Both the position numbers and the translations under genes were made by a program. This document shows, in pieces, positions 32,110 through 41,862 of a stretch of 64,000 nt of DNA. The notes below the pieces were generated by a model that saw nothing but the letters and a program-made list of their open reading frames with translations, was not told the origin of the DNA and did no database searches. Numbering within the stretch: position 1 is the first letter of the stretch; each line of letters opens with the position of its first letter. The stretch comes from Gymnodinialimonas ceratoperidinii (GTDB lineage Bacteria > Pseudomonadota > Alphaproteobacteria > Rhodobacterales > Rhodobacteraceae), in assembly GCF_019297855.1 (NCBI RefSeq), contig NZ_CP079194.1:1723501-1787500 (forward strand). The letters run 5' to 3'.

Positions 32110-32372
32110 CATAAAAAGGTATTGAATGGGACGGCGTACCATGGGACAAGAATTCCATCGACAGCGAGACAACACAAAGGATCAAAAAGATCCGAACCAA
32201 CAATAAAAATAGGCAGGTTCATACAGGCATCTCATTCGTCGAAAAAAGAGATCCGGCGCGTAGACGAGCAGACATCCCCCCCAGGTAGTCAGCGTAGTCG
32301 GACACCCCAGAAATGGGACGAGGGCGGCGGATTGAGGAGTGGCAGCTTCCTCAGTCCGCCGTTTCCATTTCC
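32110..32372 (+). ncRNA. UpsM-like sRNA / extended 5' leader of the dcw transcript
   Basis: The 646-bp gap before mraZ is AT-richer than its surroundings and has no gene. Past the MraZ box it contains a small hairpin GGATC-AAAAA-GATCC (32179-32193) and, at 32326-32360, a 13-bp stem with one G-U pair and a 9-base loop followed by GTTTCCATTTCC, which could end an RNA. R. sphaeroides has the sRNA UpsM in the same place, made from the long mraZ leader by partial termination and RNase E. Sequence homology is not shown; both ends are estimates. Confidence 0.5.
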
Positions 32373-32447
32373 GGGCCCGGAATACGGCCCAACACGGGCA
32401 AAAGTTGTGACGGCCGCTGGTGGCCGCGCAGGACCGAGGCGAGATTA

Positions 32448-32978
32448 GTGGACACGAGGTTTCAGGGCACCAATGTGTGCAAGGTAGATGGGAAGGGCCG
32501 GGTTTCGCTCCCGGCTAAATTCCGTCGTACCCTGCAAGCCCAGGACGCCGCCTGTGCCCCCGGTGACGCCGCGCGTCTCTATATCGCCTACGGCAACCCC
32601 ATGACCGATTATGTCGAGTGTCTGTCGGGCGACGCCTATGACGACCTCGATCAGCGCATCCAATCCATGCCCGAGGGCGAGGAAGAGCGCGAAGTTCTCG
32701 AGATTCTCTATTATTCGCTCTGCGACGAGGTGCAGGTCGACGACAACGGTCGTTTCGTCCTGCCCGGCTCCGCGCGCGACAAGCTGGCACTGGACGGCGA
32801 GGCGGTCTTCCAGGGCAAAGGCACGAAATTCCACATCCTCAAGCCCGCCGACAGCGAGGCGTCCAAGGACAAGCTGGCCGCGATGCTCGCGAAGCTCTCC
32901 GAGGGCAAGGAATTCTTCAATCCCGTCTCCCTGGCCAACGCGCCCAAAACACCCCCGGTAACAGACAATGCCGAATGA
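32448..32978 (+). CDS. mraZ: Transcriptional regulator MraZ
   Basis: A 176-residue protein with two SpoVT-AbrB-like halves: [20 protein letters not shown] at the N-terminus and [19 protein letters not shown] in the middle. It binds TGGGN repeats and represses its own cluster. The start is a GTG at 32448 with GAGGCGAG upstream; the frame runs on upstream without family similarity. It overlaps the rsmH start by 4 bases. The C-terminal tail is somewhat longer than in E. coli MraZ (152 residues). Confidence 0.92.
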   Translation: MDTRFQGTNVCKVDGKGRVSLPAKFRRTLQAQDAACAPGDAARLYIAYGNPMTDYVECLSGDAYDDLDQRIQSMPEGEEEREVLEILYYSLCDEVQVDDNGRFVLPGSARDKLALDGEAVFQGKGTKFHILKPADSEASKDKLAAMLAKLSEGKEFFNPVSLANAPKTPPVTDNAE

Positions 32979-33955
32979 CCGACGCAGTAGAACAGCCACA
33001 CATCCCCGTTCTGTTGGGGGCCATCCTCCGCGAAGTCGCGCCGGTTTCTGGCGTGTGGCTGGACGGAACCTTCGGCGCTGGTGGATACGCCCGTGGCTTG
33101 CTTGAGGGAGGCGCGGGCAAGGTGATCGGCGTGGACCGCGACCCCATGGCCTTCGAGATGGCCGCCGATTGGGCCGGGTCCTACGGGGATCGTCTGCGAC
33201 TGGAGGAGGGGACCTTCTCCGACCTCGACACATTGGCCGGCGAGCCGCTCGACGGCGTGACGCTGGATCTCGGCGTCTCCTCCATGCAGCTCGACATTGC
33301 CGAACGCGGCTTCTCCTTCATGCGCGACGGCCCGCTGGACATGCGCATGGGGCAGAGCGGCGTCTCGGCCGAGGACTTGGTCAACGACGCCCCCGAGAAG
33401 CTTCTGGCCGACATCCTGTTCCAATACGGAGAAGAGCGCGCCTCGCGCCGGATTGCCAAGGCGATCGTAGTGGAGCGGGCCAAGACGCGCATCAACTCCA
33501 CCCTGCAACTCGCTGGCATCATTGAGAAATGCCTGCCCCGCAAGAAGCCGGGGCAGAGCCATCCGGCCACCCGTTCGTTCCAGGCGATCCGCATCGCTGT
33601 CAACGATGAATTCGGCCAGCTCGCCCATGGTCTCATGGCCGCCGAACGCGCGCTTAAGCCCGGCGGCAAGCTCGCTGTGGTGACGTTCCATTCCTCCGAG
33701 GACCGGATCGTGAAGAAGTTCATGGCCGAGCGCGCCAGCACCGGCGGCGGCGGCTCCCGCTACGAGCCCGAGGCCGCAGCCAAGACCCCCGGTTTCCTTT
33801 TGACGCCGCGCAAGGCGATCGCGCCGGACGCCGAGGAAATCGCCCGCAACACCCGCGCCCGCTCGGCCAAGCTGCGCATCGCCACGCGCACCGACGCCCC
33901 CGCGCAGGAAATCGACCTCAAGACCCTTGGCCTGCCGCAGTTGGAGGGGCTCTGA
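32975..33955 (+). CDS. rsmH: 16S rRNA (cytosine(1402)-N4)-methyltransferase
   Basis: A 326-residue class I methyltransferase with the SAM-binding [15 protein letters not shown] near 28, the family motif [20 protein letters not shown] read near 90, [11 protein letters not shown] and [15 protein letters not shown]. It adds the N4 methyl to C1402 in the ribosomal P site. Its ATG overlaps the mraZ stop (ATGA). Confidence 0.96.
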   Translation: MTDAVEQPHIPVLLGAILREVAPVSGVWLDGTFGAGGYARGLLEGGAGKVIGVDRDPMAFEMAADWAGSYGDRLRLEEGTFSDLDTLAGEPLDGVTLDLGVSSMQLDIAERGFSFMRDGPLDMRMGQSGVSAEDLVNDAPEKLLADILFQYGEERASRRIAKAIVVERAKTRINSTLQLAGIIEKCLPRKKPGQSHPATRSFQAIRIAVNDEFGQLAHGLMAAERALKPGGKLAVVTFHSSEDRIVKKFMAERASTGGGGSRYEPEAAAKTPGFLLTPRKAIAPDAEEIARNTRARSAKLRIATRTDAPAQEIDLKTLGLPQLEGL

Positions 33956-33957
33956 CC

Positions 33958-34317
33958 ATGCGTTTCACCACCCTCATCGCCGCCATCATCGTCGTGGGCC
34001 TCGGTTATTGGGCCTATCACCAGACGATCCAGACCCAGATGGCCGACCGAGAGGTCAACCGCCTCCAGCGCCAGATCGTCAACGAACGCGAGCGTCTGGG
34101 CGTGCTGCGCGCCGAATGGGCCTATCTCAACCGCCCCGACCGCCTGCGTGAGCTCGCGCGGTTCAACTTCGACCGTCTGGGCCTGTTGCCGCTCACCTCC
34201 GACCAGTTCGGCGACGTGGCGCAGATTCCTTTTCCTTCGCCGGTGGATGACGCCGAAGCCTTCATTCTTGAGAATTCGTCCAACCCGATCTGGGATGGAG
34301 AGGTAGAGCCCCTATGA
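33958..34317 (+). CDS. ftsL: Cell division protein FtsL
   Basis: A 119-residue single-pass membrane protein. A hydrophobic helix at about 2-20 is followed by a Leu-heptad coiled coil (NRLQRQIVNERERLGVLRAE) and a short tail that contains LGLLPLTSDQF. It is placed between rsmH and ftsI as FtsL is in most dcw clusters. It forms a complex with FtsB and FtsQ that activates FtsWI. Three bases separate it from rsmH and it overlaps ftsI by 4. Confidence 0.86.
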   Translation: MRFTTLIAAIIVVGLGYWAYHQTIQTQMADREVNRLQRQIVNERERLGVLRAEWAYLNRPDRLRELARFNFDRLGLLPLTSDQFGDVAQIPFPSPVDDAEAFILENSSNPIWDGEVEPL

Positions 34318-36095
34318 GCCTGCGCATTCCGCTACGCCCGCTGACCCGCATCCTCGACGCCCGCGCGCGCGGCGAGAACCCCGACAACGTGGAGCGCGAG
34401 AACCTGCGCCTGCGCCACGAAGGCCTGCGCGACAAGATGCGGGTGCGCGCGGAATCGCGCCTCCTGCTTGTCGCCCTGTGCTTCGTGCTGGCCTTCGGCG
34501 CCGTCGGTACCCGCATGGCCGCGCTGGCGACCTCGGCCCCGACCGAGCCGCGCCTCGTGAGCCAGGGGCCCACGATCCTCAACACCCGCGCCGACATCAC
34601 CGACCGCAACGGGCGCATTCTGGCCACCAACTTCGCCACCAACGCGCTCTACGCCCACCCCCACGACCTGATCTACCCGCGCAATGCCGCCGAGGGGCTG
34701 GCCGAGATCTTCCCTGAGATGGACGCCGACGACCTCTACCGTCGCTTCACCAGCGGCTCGCGCTTCCTCTGGCTGCGCCGCTACATCTCGCCCGAACAGG
34801 AGCAACAGGTCCACGACCTCGGCGAGCCCGGCCTGCTGTTCGGCCCGCGCGAGATGCGGCTCTATCCCAACGGCTCCATCGCCGCGCACGTGCTCGGCGG
34901 CGCAAGCTTCGGTGAAGAAGCGGTCAATGCCGCCGAGGTGATCGGCATTGCCGGCATCGAGGCCCATTTCGACACCGAACTGCGCGACCCGAGCCGGGTC
35001 GAGCCGCTGCAGCTCTCGCTCGATCTCACCGTGCAGGCCACGGTCGAGGAAGTGCTGGCCGGCGGCATGGCGCTGATGAACGCGCGCGGCGCCTCGGCGG
35101 TGCTGATGGATGTGCACACGGGCGAGGTCATCTCGATGGCGAGCCTGCCCGATTTCGACCCCAACGCGCGGCCCCGGCCGCTCTTGGAAGGCGATCAGGC
35201 CGACAGCCCGCTGTTCAACCGGACGGTGCAGGGCGTCTACGAATTGGGCAGCGTTTTCAAGACCTTCACCATCGCGCAGGCGCTGGAGTTGGATCTCTAT
35301 TCACCCTACGACATGATCGACACCACCGGGCCGCTGCGCATGGCGGGCTTCTCGATCCGCGACTTCTCCTACTACGGCGCCGAGCAGAGCGTCGCCGACG
35401 TGCTGATCCATTCCTCCAACATCGGCACCGCGCGCATGGCGCAGACGATTGGCCGCGAGCGGCAAGAGGATTTTCTGCGCAGCCTCGGCCTGCTGACCCC
35501 CACGCCGGTGGAACTGGTCGAGGCCGCCTCGGGCCGCCCGCTGGTGCCTTCGCGGTGGGGTGAGCTCTCCACGATGACGATCAGCTACGGCCACGGCGTC
35601 TCCACCTCGCCGCTGCATCTGGCCGCCGCCTATTCCACCGTGGTCAACGGCGGCACGCTGATCGAGCCGACGCTTCTGCGCCGCGACGCGCCCGCGCAGG
35701 GGCCGCGCATCATCTCCGAATCCACCAGCCAGATCGTGAACGCCATGCTGCGTCAGGTCGTGACCGAGGGCACCGCCAGCTTCGGCGAGGTCGAGGGCTA
35801 TGCCGTCGGCGGCAAGACCGGCACCGCCGACCTGCCGCGTCCCAACGGCGGCTACTACGAGGACCGCAACCTCAACACCTTCGCCAGCGCCTTCCCGATG
35901 CATGATCCGCAATACGTGCTGATCGTGACCCTTCAGGAAGCCTCCGACCCCTCCGGCAACCAGCCGCGCCGCACCGCGGGCTGGACAGCCGTGCCCGTCG
36001 CCGCCGAGGTCATCCGCCGCACCGCACCGCTGCTCGGCTTGCGGCCGAGCGTTGAACATCCCCTCGGTTTGCAGCTATCCAGCTCCTCGAACTGA
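34314..36095 (+). CDS. ftsI: Penicillin-binding protein 3, septal peptidoglycan transpeptidase
   Basis: A 593-residue class B PBP. A short cytoplasmic tail and one membrane helix (about 48-65) lead to the pedestal domain (RADITDRNGRILATN) and the transpeptidase domain with the active Ser in SVFK near 313, SSN near 366 and KTGT near 500. It cross-links septal peptidoglycan with FtsW. It overlaps ftsL by 4 bases and precedes murE by 11. Confidence 0.95.
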   Translation: MSLRIPLRPLTRILDARARGENPDNVERENLRLRHEGLRDKMRVRAESRLLLVALCFVLAFGAVGTRMAALATSAPTEPRLVSQGPTILNTRADITDRNGRILATNFATNALYAHPHDLIYPRNAAEGLAEIFPEMDADDLYRRFTSGSRFLWLRRYISPEQEQQVHDLGEPGLLFGPREMRLYPNGSIAAHVLGGASFGEEAVNAAEVIGIAGIEAHFDTELRDPSRVEPLQLSLDLTVQATVEEVLAGGMALMNARGASAVLMDVHTGEVISMASLPDFDPNARPRPLLEGDQADSPLFNRTVQGVYELGSVFKTFTIAQALELDLYSPYDMIDTTGPLRMAGFSIRDFSYYGAEQSVADVLIHSSNIGTARMAQTIGRERQEDFLRSLGLLTPTPVELVEAASGRPLVPSRWGELSTMTISYGHGVSTSPLHLAAAYSTVVNGGTLIEPTLLRRDAPAQGPRIISESTSQIVNAMLRQVVTEGTASFGEVEGYAVGGKTGTADLPRPNGGYYEDRNLNTFASAFPMHDPQYVLIVTLQEASDPSGNQPRRTAGWTAVPVAAEVIRRTAPLLGLRPSVEHPLGLQLSSSSN

Positions 36096-36106
36096 GGAGG
36101 TGCAGC

Positions 36107-37582
36107 ATGGCTGAAAGACGACTTTCCGATCTGGGGCTCACCCCCATGAGCGGGAACGATGTGGTGGTGAGCGGTCTGGCGCTCGACAGCCGCAAGGTGA
36201 AGCCCGGCACGCTTTTTGCCGCAATCCCCGGCACGCGGGTCCACGGGGCCGAGTTCATCCAATATGCCCTGCGCATGGGCGCGGGCGCGGTGCTCACCGA
36301 CCGCGCGGGCGCCGAGATCGCGGCGGAAGAGCTCGCCGCCTCCTACGCGGTGCTGGTCGTCGTGGAAGACGCGGCCGAGGCGCTCGCCCACAGCGCCGCG
36401 CTGTTCTTCGGCGCACAGCCCGAAACCATGGTCGCGGTGACCGGCACCAACGGCAAGACTTCTGTCGCCAGCTTCACCCGCCAGATCTGGGAAGCGCTGA
36501 AGATCAATGCCGTCAACATCGGCACCACCGGTGTCGAAGGTGCCTATGAGGCCCCCGGCATCCACACAACGCCCGAGCCGGTGACGCTCCATTCCGTTCT
36601 GGCCGACATGGCCGCCGCTGGTGTGACCCACGCGGCGATGGAGGCCTCGTCCCACGGGCTGGACCAGAGCCGGATGGACGGCGTGCGCCTCGCGGCGGCC
36701 GCCTTCACCAACCTCACGCAGGATCACCTCGATTACCACGGCACGATGGAGGCCTATTTCGAGGCCAAGCTGCGGCTTTTCACCGGGCTTTTGCCCGAGG
36801 ACGGCGTGGCCGTGGTGAACCTAGATGACCCCCACGGCCCCCGCGTGGCCGAGGCCTGCGAGGCGCGCGGGATCGAGGTTTTGGGCGTCGCGCAATACGC
36901 CGAGGCCGCGTTGAAGATCACCGGCCGCCGGATCGACGAGACCGGGCAGGACGTGCTCTTCCGCTGGCAGGGCGAGGCGCGACAGGTGCGCCTGAACCTC
37001 ATCGGCGCCTTTCAGGCAATGAACGTGCTGACCGCCGCCGGGCTGGTCATCGCGGGCGGCGAGGATCCCGACGCCGTCTTCGCCGTCCTGCCGCAGATGC
37101 AGGGCGTGCGGGGCCGCATGCAACTGGCCGCCCGCCGCAGCCACGGCGCGCCGATCTATGTGGATTACTCCCACACGCCCGACAGCCTCGACGTGGCGCT
37201 GAAGGCGCTGCGCCCCCATGTGCTCGGGCGGCTTGCCGTCGTCTTCGGGGCAGGGGGCGACCGCGATACTTCCAAGCGCCCGCTGATGGGCAAGGCCGCC
37301 TGCGAGGGGGCCGACGTGGTTTTCGTGACCGACGACAACCCCCGCACCGAGGATCCCGCCGCGATCCGCGCCGCCGTCATGGCGGGCTGTCCCGAGGCCA
37401 CCGAGGTCGCCGACCGCGCCGAGGCGATCCTGCGCGCGGTCGATATGCTGGAGCCGGGCGACGCGCTGCTTATCGCGGGCAAGGGACACGAGACCGGTCA
37501 ACAGATGGGCGATGTCGTCTATCCCTTTGACGACGTTGAACAAGCCTCGGTTGCCGTGGCCGCTTTGGAGGGCGCGATATGA
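36107..37582 (+). CDS. murE: UDP-MurNAc-L-Ala-D-Glu:meso-diaminopimelate ligase
   Basis: A 491-residue Mur ligase with AVTGTNGKTSVASFTRQIW (P-loop near 112), the carbamylated-Lys region, and the DNPR motif in VTDDNPRTEDP near 410 that selects meso-diaminopimelate as the third residue of the stem peptide. It acts in the cytoplasm between MurD and MurF. It has AGGAGG before the ATG. Confidence 0.96.
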   Translation: MAERRLSDLGLTPMSGNDVVVSGLALDSRKVKPGTLFAAIPGTRVHGAEFIQYALRMGAGAVLTDRAGAEIAAEELAASYAVLVVVEDAAEALAHSAALFFGAQPETMVAVTGTNGKTSVASFTRQIWEALKINAVNIGTTGVEGAYEAPGIHTTPEPVTLHSVLADMAAAGVTHAAMEASSHGLDQSRMDGVRLAAAAFTNLTQDHLDYHGTMEAYFEAKLRLFTGLLPEDGVAVVNLDDPHGPRVAEACEARGIEVLGVAQYAEAALKITGRRIDETGQDVLFRWQGEARQVRLNLIGAFQAMNVLTAAGLVIAGGEDPDAVFAVLPQMQGVRGRMQLAARRSHGAPIYVDYSHTPDSLDVALKALRPHVLGRLAVVFGAGGDRDTSKRPLMGKAACEGADVVFVTDDNPRTEDPAAIRAAVMAGCPEATEVADRAEAILRAVDMLEPGDALLIAGKGHETGQQMGDVVYPFDDVEQASVAVAALEGAI

Positions 37583-37595
37583 CCTTGTGGATCGC

Positions 37596-39008
37596 ATGAG
37601 CCGCCTCTGGACCTCGGAAGAGGCCGCGCGCGCCACCGGCGGCACCGCCACCGGCGCATGGGAGGCCACGGGCGTCTCCATCGACACGCGAACGCTGGCG
37701 CCGGGCGATCTCTTCGTCGCCCTCGCCGCGGCCCGCGACGGGCACGAGTTCGTCGCCCAGGCGCTGGAGGCCGGCGCTTGCGCCGCCATGGTCAGCCATG
37801 TGCCCGACGGCGTCGATCCCGCGAAATGTCTGCTGGTGGACGCGGTTTTGCCTGCGCTGGAGCGCCTCGGGCAGGCCGCCCGCGCCCGCACCGAGGCCCG
37901 CGTCATCGCGATTACCGGCTCGGTCGGCAAGACCACGGCGAAGGAGATGCTGAAGCAGGCGCTGAGCGGGCAGGGCAAGGTTCACGCCGCCGTCGCTTCC
38001 TACAACAACCACTGGGGCGTGCCCCTGACGCTGGCGCGGATGCCCGCTGACACCGACTTCGCGGTAATCGAGATCGGCATGAGCAACCCCGGCGAAATCG
38101 CGCCGCTCGCCCGCATGGCACGGCCCCACGTGGCGATGATCACCACCATCGCGCCGGCGCATCTTGAGGCCTTCGGCGTCATCGAGGGCATCGCCGCCGA
38201 GAAGGCCTCGATCTTCGAAGGGCTGGAGCCGGGGGGCGTCGCCATCGTGCCGCTCGACGTGGAGACATCAGGCATTCTGATCGACACCGCCCGGACCCAC
38301 GCCGCCGAGGTTGTGACCTTCGGCGAGGCGGAGGGCGCGGACCTGCGGCTCACCGATGTGATCCTCTCCGATGAAAGCACCGTCATGCGACTGGCCACGG
38401 CGGAGGGCGCGCGGCTGGCCAAGCTCTCGGTTTCGGGGCGGCACTACGCCAGCAACGCGGTGGGCGTCCTCTGTGCGGTCGCGGCGGCGGGGGCGGATCC
38501 CACGCAGGCGGCGATGATGCTGTCGCACTGGCAACCGGTGGAGGGGCGCGGCCAGCGCGAGCGCATCGTGCTCAGCCAGACCGATGATATCGCCATCGAA
38601 CTGATCGACGACGCCTTCAACGCCAACCCGGCCTCGCTGGCGGCGGGGCTCGAGGTGCTGGCCGCCATCACCCCGGCCCGGGGCGGGCGGCGCATCGCGG
38701 TGCTGGGCGACATGCTGGAACTGGGCGAGGGCGCCGAGGCGATGCATGCCGACGTGGCGGAGCTGCCGAGCATGGAGGCCGTCGACGTCGTCCACACCTG
38801 CGGCCCGCTGATGGAACATCTCCATACCGCGCTGCCCGGCGCCAAGCGCGGCGCCCACGAGGCCACGGCGCGCGAATTGTGCCACGCCCTGCCGCGCCGG
38901 CTGCGCCCCGGCGACGTGGTGCTGGTCAAGGGTTCCAAGGGCTCCAAGGTTTCCGTTGTGGTTGACGCCCTGCGGAAACTGGGGCAATCGCTCGGGGATC
39001 AAGGTTAG
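37596..39008 (+). CDS. murF: UDP-MurNAc-tripeptide:D-Ala-D-Ala ligase
   Basis: About 470 residues, with the P-loop AITGSVGKTTAKEMLKQAL near 107, SYNNHWGVPLTLARM, and the C-terminal domain motif VLGDMLELGEGAEAMH. It adds D-Ala-D-Ala to complete the pentapeptide. I took the ATG at 37596, 13 bp after murE; a GTG three codons earlier (37587) is also possible, and neither has a good ribosome binding site, so coupling to murE is likely. Confidence 0.94.
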   Translation: MSRLWTSEEAARATGGTATGAWEATGVSIDTRTLAPGDLFVALAAARDGHEFVAQALEAGACAAMVSHVPDGVDPAKCLLVDAVLPALERLGQAARARTEARVIAITGSVGKTTAKEMLKQALSGQGKVHAAVASYNNHWGVPLTLARMPADTDFAVIEIGMSNPGEIAPLARMARPHVAMITTIAPAHLEAFGVIEGIAAEKASIFEGLEPGGVAIVPLDVETSGILIDTARTHAAEVVTFGEAEGADLRLTDVILSDESTVMRLATAEGARLAKLSVSGRHYASNAVGVLCAVAAAGADPTQAAMMLSHWQPVEGRGQRERIVLSQTDDIAIELIDDAFNANPASLAAGLEVLAAITPARGGRRIAVLGDMLELGEGAEAMHADVAELPSMEAVDVVHTCGPLMEHLHTALPGAKRGAHEATARELCHALPRRLRPGDVVLVKGSKGSKVSVVVDALRKLGQSLGDQG

Positions 39009-39020
39009 GGATACCGCTAC

Positions 39021-40106
39021 ATGTTGTTTTGGCTCAGCGAACTGTCGGACGGTGGCGATGTCTTCAACCTCTTCCGCTACATCACTTTTCGCGCAGGCGG
39101 CGCGTTTTTCACCGCGCTTATCTTCGGCTTCATCTTCGGCCGACCCCTGATCGACGCCCTGCGGCGGAAGTACAAGGACGGTCAGCCGATTCGCGAGGAC
39201 GGCCCCGAAAGCCACCGCGAGACCAAGGCCGGCACCCCCACCATGGGCGGCCTGCTGATCCTCGCCGCGGTCTGCCTCTCGACCTTGCTCTGGGCGCGGC
39301 TCGACAACCCCTATGTCTGGCTTGTTCTGGGTGTCACCGTGGCCTTCGGGCTGATCGGTTTCGCCGACGATTGGGCCAAGGTCAGCCGCAACACCTCGGC
39401 CGGTGTCTCGGGCAAGCTGCGTCTGGCCATCGGTTTTGCCATCGCGTTGGGCGCCGGTCTGATCGCCGCGCAGACCCATCCGGACGACCTTTCCGGCCAG
39501 TTGGCCCTGCCGGTCTTCAAGGACGTGCTCTTGAACATGGGCTTTCTCTACCTGCCTTTCGTGATGATCGTGATCGTGGGCTCGGCCAATGCGGTGAACC
39601 TGACCGACGGGCTCGACGGGCTGGCGATCATGCCGGTGATGATCGCGGCGGCGACGCTGGGCATCATCGCCTATGCCGTGGGCCGGGTCGACTTCACCGA
39701 GTATCTCGACGTGCATTACGTGCCGGGCACGGGCGAGTTGCTGATCTTCTGCGCCGGCCTGATCGGCGGCGGTCTGGGCTTTTTGTGGTACAACGCGCCG
39801 CCCGCGGCCGTTTTCATGGGTGACACCGGCTCGCTGGCGCTGGGCGGCGCCCTGGGCGCCATTGCGGTGGTGACGAAGCACGAGATCGTTTTGGCGATCG
39901 TCGGCGGTCTCTTCGTGGCCGAGGCGGTCTCGGTCATCGTGCAGGTGCTCTACTTCAAGGTGACCGGCAAGCGGGTCTTCCTGATGGCGCCGATCCACCA
40001 TCACTTCGAAAAGAAGGGCTGGGCCGAGCCGCAGATCGTGATCCGGTTCTGGATCATCTCGCTGATCCTCGCGCTGATTGGCCTCGCCACGCTGAAACTG
40101 CGCTAA
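39021..40106 (+). CDS. mraY: Phospho-MurNAc-pentapeptide transferase
   Basis: A 361-residue integral membrane enzyme with about ten helices. It carries the catalytic signatures [28 protein letters not shown] and [13 protein letters not shown]. It attaches phospho-MurNAc-pentapeptide to undecaprenyl phosphate to form lipid I. It lies 12 bp after murF. Confidence 0.97.
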   Translation: MLFWLSELSDGGDVFNLFRYITFRAGGAFFTALIFGFIFGRPLIDALRRKYKDGQPIREDGPESHRETKAGTPTMGGLLILAAVCLSTLLWARLDNPYVWLVLGVTVAFGLIGFADDWAKVSRNTSAGVSGKLRLAIGFAIALGAGLIAAQTHPDDLSGQLALPVFKDVLLNMGFLYLPFVMIVIVGSANAVNLTDGLDGLAIMPVMIAAATLGIIAYAVGRVDFTEYLDVHYVPGTGELLIFCAGLIGGGLGFLWYNAPPAAVFMGDTGSLALGGALGAIAVVTKHEIVLAIVGGLFVAEAVSVIVQVLYFKVTGKRVFLMAPIHHHFEKKGWAEPQIVIRFWIISLILALIGLATLKLR

Positions 40107-40229
40107 GCGCCTGGCCCGCAGGCCAATTGCGACGCGCGCGGCGCGTCACGCGATGTTTCGTCTGGCGTCCGGGGCCGGCCTTGCGGCAGGGTCAGGGCGA
40201 CGGCATCCTGTGGATGGGTGGAATTTTCC

Positions 40230-40258
40230 GTATTTGAGAAAAGATGAAGAGGGGGAGC
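40230..40258 (+). repeat. Dispersed intergenic repeat, diverged copy 5, overlapping the murD ribosome binding site
   Basis: TATTTGAGAAAAGATGAAGA followed by GGGGGAGC. The G-rich end is the Shine-Dalgarno sequence of murD, 6 bases before its ATG. It lies in the 156-bp gap after mraY. Confidence 0.55.
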
Positions 40259-40262
40259 TGCG

Positions 40263-41657
40263 ATGATCCCGGTGATGGGTTTCGAGGGACGGCGCGTGGC
40301 TGTGCTGGGGCTGGGGCGGTCCGGACTGGCGACGGCGCGGGCCTTGCGCGCGGGCGGCGCCGAGGCGCTGTGCTGGGACGACGGGGATGCGGGGCGCGCG
40401 CGGGCTGAGGCCGAGGGCTTCACGCTCCATGATCCGGTGCGCGACGGGCTGGAGGACGTGGCCTGTCTCGTGACCTCTCCGGGGATCCCGCATCTCTATC
40501 CCGCGCCGCACCGCGCCATTGCCGCGGCCTATGGGGCGGGCGTGCCGGTGGATAACGACATCGGGCTGTTTTTCCGCTCTCTCGGGCAGGGGGACTGGGC
40601 GTTCCATGACACGCCGCCGCGCGTCGTCGCGGTGACCGGATCGAACGGGAAGTCCACCACCTCGGCGCTGATCGCGCATATCCTTGAAGAGGCGAATGTG
40701 CCGGTGCAGCTGGCGGGCAACATCGGCCGCGGCGTGCTGGACATCGAGCCGCCGATCGACGGGGAGGTGGTGGTGCTGGAGCTCTCCTCCTACCAGACCG
40801 AACTGGCGCGTGCGCTGACGCCTGACATTGCCGTTTTCACCAATCTCTCGCCCGATCATCTCGATCGCCATGGCGGCATGGGCGGCTATTTCGCCGCCAA
40901 GCGCCGGCTTTTTGCCGAGGGCGGCCCGGAGCGTGCGATTGTCGGCGTCGACGAGGCCGAGGGGCAATATCTCGCCAACCAGATGGTCGAGGGGCCAGAG
41001 GATACGCGGCTGATTCGGGTGGGCTCGGGCAAGCTGTCCGGGCCGGGGTGGGATGTCAGCACCCGCAAGGGTTGGCTCAGCGAGTTTCGCAAGGGGCGGC
41101 AGGCGGCCTCCATCGATCTGCGCCCGGTGCCGGGGCTGCCGGGGGCGCACAACCATCAGAATGCCGCCTGCGCCTATGCGGTCTGTCGCGCGCTCGGGTT
41201 GGCGCCACGGACGATCGAGGCGGCGTTTGCCAGTTTCGCGGGCCTGCCGCACCGGTCGCAGCGAGTGGCCGAGATCGGCGGCGTGGCCTATGTCAACGAC
41301 AGCAAGGCGACCAACGTGGATGCGGCGGTGAAGGCCCTGGACGCGTTCCGGAAGATCCGCTGGATCTGTGGCGGTCTGGAGAAGGACGGCGGGCTGGAGC
41401 CCTTGCACGGCGCTGCCGGCGAGGTCCTGAAGGCCTATGTGATTGGACGCGAGGCCGAGGCCTTTGCCCTGCATCTGGGCGACATCCCCTCGGAGATTTG
41501 TGGCGACATGGCGACGGCCGTGGCCCGCGCCAGCGCCGAGGCGCAGCCGGGCGACACGGTGCTTCTGGCGCCTGCAGCGGCCAGCTTTGACCAATACGAC
41601 AGTTTCGAGGCCCGGGGCGCCGATTTCATCGCGCAGGTCGAGGCCTTGCAGGGCTGA
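40263..41657 (+). CDS. murD: UDP-N-acetylmuramoylalanine:D-glutamate ligase
   Basis: A 464-residue Mur ligase with an N-terminal Rossmann domain ([17 protein letters not shown]), the P-loop [19 protein letters not shown] near 125, [15 protein letters not shown], and the C-terminal [17 protein letters not shown]. It adds D-Glu to UDP-MurNAc-L-Ala. The ribosome binding site AGGGGGAG falls inside a dispersed repeat. Confidence 0.96.
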   Translation: MIPVMGFEGRRVAVLGLGRSGLATARALRAGGAEALCWDDGDAGRARAEAEGFTLHDPVRDGLEDVACLVTSPGIPHLYPAPHRAIAAAYGAGVPVDNDIGLFFRSLGQGDWAFHDTPPRVVAVTGSNGKSTTSALIAHILEEANVPVQLAGNIGRGVLDIEPPIDGEVVVLELSSYQTELARALTPDIAVFTNLSPDHLDRHGGMGGYFAAKRRLFAEGGPERAIVGVDEAEGQYLANQMVEGPEDTRLIRVGSGKLSGPGWDVSTRKGWLSEFRKGRQAASIDLRPVPGLPGAHNHQNAACAYAVCRALGLAPRTIEAAFASFAGLPHRSQRVAEIGGVAYVNDSKATNVDAAVKALDAFRKIRWICGGLEKDGGLEPLHGAAGEVLKAYVIGREAEAFALHLGDIPSEICGDMATAVARASAEAQPGDTVLLAPAAASFDQYDSFEARGADFIAQVEALQG

Positions 41658-41862
41658 GACGGACCGCACGAGGGGGCGCTCCGCGGCCGTGTCCCGACGT
41701 GCATGGCCTGCCTGCGGGGTGCTCAAATCATGTGCAACCAGCGCCATCTAACGCTAGCCAGCCCCGGCTTTTCGGGCTATCCTGACGAGATAGACCCGGG
41801 ATAACCCGGGCATGAGCAGATAGGCGGCACCTCGGTCCGCTTGAGGGCAAGGCAGGCATTCC

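Noticed and set aside
29423..32203. Reverse-strand frame of 926 codons opposite the MFS and apbC genes
   Set aside because: It covers two conserved forward genes and the apbC terminator, and its translation is Arg/His/Gly-rich noise.
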